22,665 nucleotides of DNA from a virus: the IMG/VR virus record IMGVR_UViG_3300050821_004582, positions 1 to 22,665 of that record. The stretch is one strand, 5' to 3'. Below, in pieces: positions 18,680 to 22,665 of this stretch. The translations under genes and the position numbers were made by a program. How positions within the stretch are numbered: the stretch's first letter is position 1; each line of letters opens with the position of its first letter. The notes under the pieces were generated by a model. It worked only from the letters and a program-made list of their open reading frames with translations, did not search any database and was not told where the DNA came from.

Positions 18680-19222
18680 ATGGTTTGGAAATCCTACGTC
18701 GATTGTTCTGACTACGAGGTGAGTGACGCCGGCGAGGTTAGGCGTGTTGTTCGGGTGCTTCCGCGAGGCCGTAGGACCCCCTATCTCCTCTGCCAATTCG
18801 CCGGCTCCAGTGGGTATCTGCAGGTCAGCATGAGCATCGGCGGTGTGGCCTCCAAAGTGATGGTCCACCGGGCGGTGCTAAGAACTTTCGTTGGTGAGCC
18901 GCCGAGCCCTCGGCATGAGGGTGCTCACCTGGACGGCGACATGCTGAGGAATGTTCTCGGCAACTTGGCGTGGGCCACGCGGGCGGAGAATGCGGCCCAC
19001 AAGCTAGAACATGGCACGGCCTATGTACCGCGTGCGCTAACGGCAGATCAGGTCATTGAGATGCGACGGCGCTATCGGGACGAAGACATCTCGTACAAGT
19101 CGCTGGGCCGAGCGTTCGCCGTGTCGGCACCAACGGCGCACGGGATCGTCACTGGCCGGTATTGGCCACACTTGCCCGGCGCCACAGCCAGCAAGCCTAA
19201 GGGCCGAAGGACCGCTGCATGA
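18680..19222 (+). CDS. NUMOD4-HNH homing endonuclease inserted in split terminase
   Basis: 180 aa from ATG 18680, which has a strong AGGAGG five bases upstream. NUMOD4 motif WKSYVDCSDYEVSDAGEVRR (3-22), HNH_3 core with VHRAVLRTF (62-70, H63), HEGAHLDGD (79-87, H83) and NVLGNLAWATRAEN (91-104), and a C-terminal helix-turn-helix (about 119-162, LTADQVIEMRRRY, SLGRAFAVSAPT). The NUMOD4-HNH-HTH layout is that of free-standing homing endonucleases. It lies exactly between the two terminase halves, and its stop overlaps the nuclease-half start (ATGA). AT-rich sequence at 18634-18660 may hold its own promoter. It is the likely cause of the terminase split. Confidence 0.93.
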   Translation: MVWKSYVDCSDYEVSDAGEVRRVVRVLPRGRRTPYLLCQFAGSSGYLQVSMSIGGVASKVMVHRAVLRTFVGEPPSPRHEGAHLDGDMLRNVLGNLAWATRAENAAHKLEHGTAYVPRALTADQVIEMRRRYRDEDISYKSLGRAFAVSAPTAHGIVTGRYWPHLPGATASKPKGRRTAA

Positions 19223-19953
19223 CGCGCCATGTGACTTTCATGGAAATCGGCGACGCAGAGCACTATACCCCGGAGCGCCGCGCTGAGATCATCGCCGGCT
19301 ATCCGCCGCATGAGCGCGAGGCCCGGGCCAAGGGCATTCCGGTTCTGGGCTCAGGCCGCGTCTTCCCGGTCGCCGAAGAAGAGATCCGCTGCGATCCGTT
19401 CAAAATCCCTGACCACTGGCCGCAGATCAATGGCCTGGACTTCGGCTGGGATCACCCGTTCGGCGCCGTGAACTGCGCCTGGGACAAGGACGCCGACTGC
19501 TTCTACGTCTGCAAGGAGTACACGGCCCGGGAAACCACGCCGCTGATCCACGCGGGTTCGATCAAGCCCTGGGGTTCCTGGATACCCACCGCGTGGCCCC
19601 ACGACGGGCTGCAGCACGACAAGGGCTCCGGTGAGGTTCTCGCCAAGCAGTACGGCGCTCACGGCCTGAACATGCTGCCCGAGAAGGCCACGTTCGAGGA
19701 TGGCGGAAACGGGGTCGAGGCGGGAATCCTCGACATGCTGGACAGGATGCAGACCGGGCGCTTCAAGGTCTTCTCGACGTGCGGCGGCTGGTTCGGTGAG
19801 TACCGGCTCTATCACCGCAAAGACGGCCTCATCGTGAAGCTGAAGGACGATATCATCTCGTCCAGCCGCTACGCGCTGATGATGAAGCGCCACGCGATCA
19901 TCAGGCCGAACCGGACGGCCGCGATCAAGATTGCGGCGTTCGGGGCGGTCTAG
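19219..19953 (+). CDS. terL: Terminase large subunit, C-terminal nuclease half (split gene)
   Basis: 244 aa from ATG 19219 (ATGA overlap). It begins MTRHVTFMEIGDAEHYTPER, the sequence that in unsplit relatives directly follows the ATPase domain. The RNase H-like nuclease has three likely metal-binding acids: D74 in GLDFGWDHPFGA, D129 in WPHDG and D210/D211 in KLKDDIISSSRYALMM. The linker motif YPPHEREARAKGIPVLGSGR (28-47) is also family-typical. This half cuts concatemeric DNA during packaging. It is a complete open frame with its own start, which argues that the split form is functional rather than decayed. Confidence 0.92.
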   Translation: MTRHVTFMEIGDAEHYTPERRAEIIAGYPPHEREARAKGIPVLGSGRVFPVAEEEIRCDPFKIPDHWPQINGLDFGWDHPFGAVNCAWDKDADCFYVCKEYTARETTPLIHAGSIKPWGSWIPTAWPHDGLQHDKGSGEVLAKQYGAHGLNMLPEKATFEDGGNGVEAGILDMLDRMQTGRFKVFSTCGGWFGEYRLYHRKDGLIVKLKDDIISSSRYALMMKRHAIIRPNRTAAIKIAAFGAV

Positions 19954-19960
19954 GGTGTCG

Positions 19961-20052
19961 GGAGCCGAGCGGGATTCGAACCCGCGACCCTCCAGCTACT
20001 CACGCCACCACAGCGCTTTGGCCATTCGCTCTGCCTTCTGAGCTACCGGCGG
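19961..20052 (-). tRNA. tRNA-like element, probably degenerate
   Basis: On the minus strand a perfect T arm (GCGGG TTCGAAT CCCGC, plus-strand 19969-19985) and a perfect D arm (GCTC AGAAGGCA GAGC, plus-strand 20028-20043, with TA before it) are spaced as in a long-variable-arm (class II) tRNA of about 91 nt. The acceptor stem pairs only over its inner five positions (GCCGG with TCGGC), no CCA is encoded, and no canonical anticodon stem can be drawn in the 42 bases between the arms. It is probably a tRNA pseudogene or tRNA mimic lying between terminase and portal. The flanks at 19954-20132 show no gene. Confidence 0.5.
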
Positions 20053-20132
20053 ACGGGTGGTTAAGCCGCCACGTCCCGACCTGCCAACCATAGCGCTTCA
20101 CGCCCTTTTCGCCAAATAGCCAGGGAGCGCGC

Positions 20133-22517
20133 ATGGCCTATACCGACGCGGAAGTCCTGGCGTTCGTCAGCGACGAGAAGAAGCGCTCCATCGGCTTCAG
20201 CATCAACGCCAACTCGGCGGAACTGGTCGCCGACCGCGAGCGGGCGCTGAACTACATCAAGGGCGACGTGTCGCAAGACGTGCCGTCATTGCCGAACCGC
20301 TCTTCCGTTGTCTCCACCGATGTCGCAGACACCATCGAGACCTGGCTTTCCGATATGGTGGAGATCCTGGCCGGCGGCGAGGACGTGGTGACGTTCCGCC
20401 CCAACGGCCCACAGGACGAAGCCTCGGCCCGGCAAGAGACCGACTACGTGAACCATGTGTTCTTCAACGAGAACGCAGGCTTCATGACGCTGTACACCAT
20501 GCTGAAGGACGCGGGTCAGACCAAGACCGGCGTCGTGACGTGGTGGGAAGAGGCTTGCCCCGAGGTCGAGCCGACCCATTTCGAGGGGCTGACGGAAGCC
20601 GCGCTGGGGCTGATCTCCAGCCAGGACACCGACGAATACACCATCGAGAACGTGCGGCCCTCCGAACAGCAGGGGCCGCCCCAGATGGACCCGATGACGG
20701 GTCAGCCGATCCCGACGCAGCTTTTCGACGCCGATATTGTCCCGAAGCCCCGCAAACGCGCTCGTGTCGCCGCGGTGCCCCCGGAGGACTTCTCCGTCGC
20801 CGCCGACACGGTGCGCCTGGCGGAGACCACCTACTGCGCGATGAAGTCCCGGCCGCGGGCTCAGGACCTTATCGCCGATGGCGTCGATCCCGACATCGTT
20901 GACCAGATCGCCCCGTTTGGCAGTTCCACCGACATCGAGGTGCTGGCCCGCGATACGGCCGGCGAACACACCGGCGGCATCAACCAGGGCGGCAATGGCG
21001 AACTGCGCCAGGTCGAGATCACCAAGCACTATATCCGCCTGGTGGACGTACCTGAGGCCAAGCCGCGCATCTGGATGGTGCGGACCTCCAACGATGATGC
21101 TCTGCTGATCGACAAGGAGGAGGTGGACGAAATCCCCTTCGCCGCGATCACGCCCTATCCGGTGACCCACAGGTTCTACGGCGAGTCTATCGCCGACAAG
21201 ACCATGGAGCCTCAAAAGATCCGCACGTCGCTGACGCGGATCGCGCTCGACAGCGCCTACTTCGCGCAGAACCAGCGGATGGAAGTCGCGGAAGACCAGT
21301 CCAGCGACAACACCATACCCGACCTGCTTCGCAATGAGCCCGGGATGCCGATCCGCTCCAAGAGCGGGAACGCGGTGCGCCCGGTCCAAGCCGGATCGCT
21401 GGGCTTCGATCCGTTCAACGCCTTGGAATACTTCGCAACCGTCGTCGAGGCCCGCACCGGCGTCGTCCGCAATGCTCAGGGCCTGAACCCCGACACGCTG
21501 CACGACACCGCCTCGGGCGCCGGGATGCTCGCCACCGCGGCCCAGAAGCGCGTCAGGCTCATGGCCCGCATCTTCGCCGAGACCGGGATCAAGGATCTCT
21601 ACCTCGGCCTTCACGCCCTGCTGCGCCGCATCGGCGGCATGACCGACACCATCCGCCTTAACGGACAGTGGCAGAACATCGACCCCACCAAATGGGGCCA
21701 GCGCGACGACATGACCGTTGAGGTTGGCGTCGGCTCGTCCGGCAAAGCCCAGGACATGGCGATGCTGGGCATGATCATCGAGAAGCAGGCGCAGGCCGTG
21801 CAGATGCAGGGGGGCGCCACGGGTCCGCTCGTCAATCTGGCGAACCTCTACGCCTCTGCGATCCGCCTCACGCAGAAGGCCGGTTTCAAGGACGCCGAGA
21901 CCTTCTGGACCGACCCGGCCCAGCAGCAGCCGCAGAAGCCGCCGACGCCGGAACAACAGGCGCAGATGGCCGACGCCCAGAACGACCAGGCCAAGGTGCA
22001 GATCGATCAGGGAAAGCTAGCCCTGGAGCAGCAGGCCCAGCAGGCCAAGGCGCAAGCCGAACAGACCAAGTTGGAACTGGAGCAGCAGAAGCACGTCATC
22101 GGCGCTCAGTTCGACGCGGCCAAGATCGAGATAGATCAGCGTCGCATCGCCCTGGACGAGCAGAAGCTTCAACTGGACATCCGGGAGCGCGACCGAGCCC
22201 ACCAGATCGCGATGGCCAAGATCGAGCTGGAGGCCCGGCACGCCCGGGACAAGCTGGACAGCGAGAACGCCCTGAAGCTGGCGGCGATCAACGCCCAGTA
22301 CCAGACCTCGGTCACGGTCGCCTCCATCAAGTCGGACGCCGAGGAGTTCCGCGCCCACGCCGACGTGGCGATGCAGGCCGCCGAACATCAGCACGCCCAC
22401 GCCCTTGCCGAACAGGAACACGCGCACGGACTGGAGCAGACGACCCTTGCCGCCGATCTCCACCGCGAGCCGGTGACGGAAGCCGAGGCGGATGAAGTCG
22501 AGGACGACGAGAAATGA
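20133..22517 (+). CDS. Portal protein, P22-like, with long coiled-coil tail
   Basis: 794 aa from ATG 20133 (AGGGAG upstream), near the length of P22-type portals. The N-terminal portal pattern is clear: RSSVVSTDVADTIETWLSDM, VEILAGGEDVVTFRPNGPQD and ETDYVNHVFFNENAGFMTLY. Then come a clip/stem-like central part, YGESIADKTMEPQKIRTSLT and an ARTGVVRNAQGLNPDTLHDT segment typical of this family. Residues about 610-780 are Gln/Ala/Lys/Glu-rich with heptads (GKLALEQQAQQAKAQAEQTK), predicted to form an alpha-helical barrel or coiled coil as in P22. Twelve copies form the vertex through which terminase pumps DNA. It is followed by an ATGA-coupled gene. A long open frame on the opposite strand is a shadow. 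Confidence 0.9.
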   Translation: MAYTDAEVLAFVSDEKKRSIGFSINANSAELVADRERALNYIKGDVSQDVPSLPNRSSVVSTDVADTIETWLSDMVEILAGGEDVVTFRPNGPQDEASARQETDYVNHVFFNENAGFMTLYTMLKDAGQTKTGVVTWWEEACPEVEPTHFEGLTEAALGLISSQDTDEYTIENVRPSEQQGPPQMDPMTGQPIPTQLFDADIVPKPRKRARVAAVPPEDFSVAADTVRLAETTYCAMKSRPRAQDLIADGVDPDIVDQIAPFGSSTDIEVLARDTAGEHTGGINQGGNGELRQVEITKHYIRLVDVPEAKPRIWMVRTSNDDALLIDKEEVDEIPFAAITPYPVTHRFYGESIADKTMEPQKIRTSLTRIALDSAYFAQNQRMEVAEDQSSDNTIPDLLRNEPGMPIRSKSGNAVRPVQAGSLGFDPFNALEYFATVVEARTGVVRNAQGLNPDTLHDTASGAGMLATAAQKRVRLMARIFAETGIKDLYLGLHALLRRIGGMTDTIRLNGQWQNIDPTKWGQRDDMTVEVGVGSSGKAQDMAMLGMIIEKQAQAVQMQGGATGPLVNLANLYASAIRLTQKAGFKDAETFWTDPAQQQPQKPPTPEQQAQMADAQNDQAKVQIDQGKLALEQQAQQAKAQAEQTKLELEQQKHVIGAQFDAAKIEIDQRRIALDEQKLQLDIRERDRAHQIAMAKIELEARHARDKLDSENALKLAAINAQYQTSVTVASIKSDAEEFRAHADVAMQAAEHQHAHALAEQEHAHGLEQTTLAADLHREPVTEAEADEVEDDEK

Positions 22518-22665
22518 CTAGGTACGCGTCTTCTTTCATGACCGGCATGATCAAGCCGGTTCGCTATCGCCGTGGTGAAGGTGTCAACATCTGGGCATCG
22601 AAGCTGAATGAGATCGCCCACAAACTCGATGCGATGGATCTTCCGCCGGAAGCCGCCGCCGTCCT
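22514..22665 (+). CDS. Start of next late gene (partial)
   Basis: ATG 22514 overlaps the portal stop (ATGA) and follows GAGG; the frame is open to the window end (50 codons). It begins MTRYASSFMTGMIKPVRYRR and continues GEGVNIWASKLNEIAHKLDA. Too short to classify; a head-assembly or scaffold-type gene is expected next to a portal. Confidence 0.65.
   Translation, partial: MTRYASSFMTGMIKPVRYRRGEGVNIWASKLNEIAHKLDAMDLPPEAAAV

Noticed and set aside
18416-19218. Group I or II intron or intein in terL
   Set aside because: Both terminase halves have their own start/stop codons overlapping the inserted genes, and I see no splice-motif residues (intein Cys/Ser and His-Asn) at the junctions. A spliced intron cannot be fully excluded without RNA data.
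20286-21956. Leftward 556-aa frame opposite the portal
   Set aside because: Composition (very high Gly/Arg/Val/His) is a GC-rich shadow; the portal on the plus strand is clearly real.

Overview
The window reads as about 22.7 kb of a temperate, GC-rich bacteriophage or prophage. It is densely packed: most gene junctions are ATGA, GTGA or TGATG overlaps. It holds a full phage set: a divergent immunity region, a replication and DNA-modification operon, a NusG-like protein, then terminase and portal. No integrase, ribosomal or metabolic host gene is visible. Base composition, frequent GTG/TTG starts and the style of the DnaA-, DnaN- and terminase-like proteins suggest an alphaproteobacterial host, possibly Caulobacterales. 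That host guess is inference. The portal resembles the P22 (podovirus) type.

Layout. (1) 1-2803, leftward accessory operon of seven overlapping genes. It includes an HNH endonuclease, a DUF7831-like protein and, at the window edge, a protein made of 8-residue ARGNSTVT-type repeats. (2) 2804-4223, immunity region: an XRE repressor and a membrane protein run left, and a Cro-sized XRE protein and an 86-aa protein run right. The divergent intergenic segments share a GTGCC-N5-GGCAC inverted repeat, the likely operator. (3) 4237-5175, small genes on alternating strands. (4) 5205-15195, long rightward early operon: CII-position regulator, HNH-AP2 endonuclease, truncated TetR-like protein, winged-helix protein, sliding clamp, two DNA methyltransferases, stand-alone DnaA domain IV, DUF1376 replication protein, NusG-like protein and GIY-YIG nuclease. 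(5) 15196-15498, non-coding and rich in inverted repeats; possibly a structured RNA. (6) 15499-16611, one small rightward gene and then a leftward three-gene cassette led by a ribbon-helix-helix-like protein with its own direct-repeat operator. (7) 16728-22665, rightward late genes: two small proteins of unknown role, a DUF5681 small-terminase-like protein, a large terminase split in two by a KTSC-domain gene and an HNH endonuclease, a degenerate tRNA-like element, the portal and the start of the next gene.

How it may work together. The two XRE proteins probably compete at the GTGCC-N5-GGCAC sites. When the lysogenic state is lost, the long operon supplies a clamp, an initiator-like DnaA-box binder and a DUF1376 protein to redirect host replication, and two methyltransferases that probably shield phage DNA. 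The NusG-like protein just before the structured gap could carry transcription into the late genes. The most unusual features are the split terminase, the C5 methyltransferase with nine tandem target-domain-like units, the structured gap at 15.2-15.5 kb, the shared operators and the octapeptide-repeat protein. The octapeptide gene is easily missed because a spurious open frame lies on the opposite strand.
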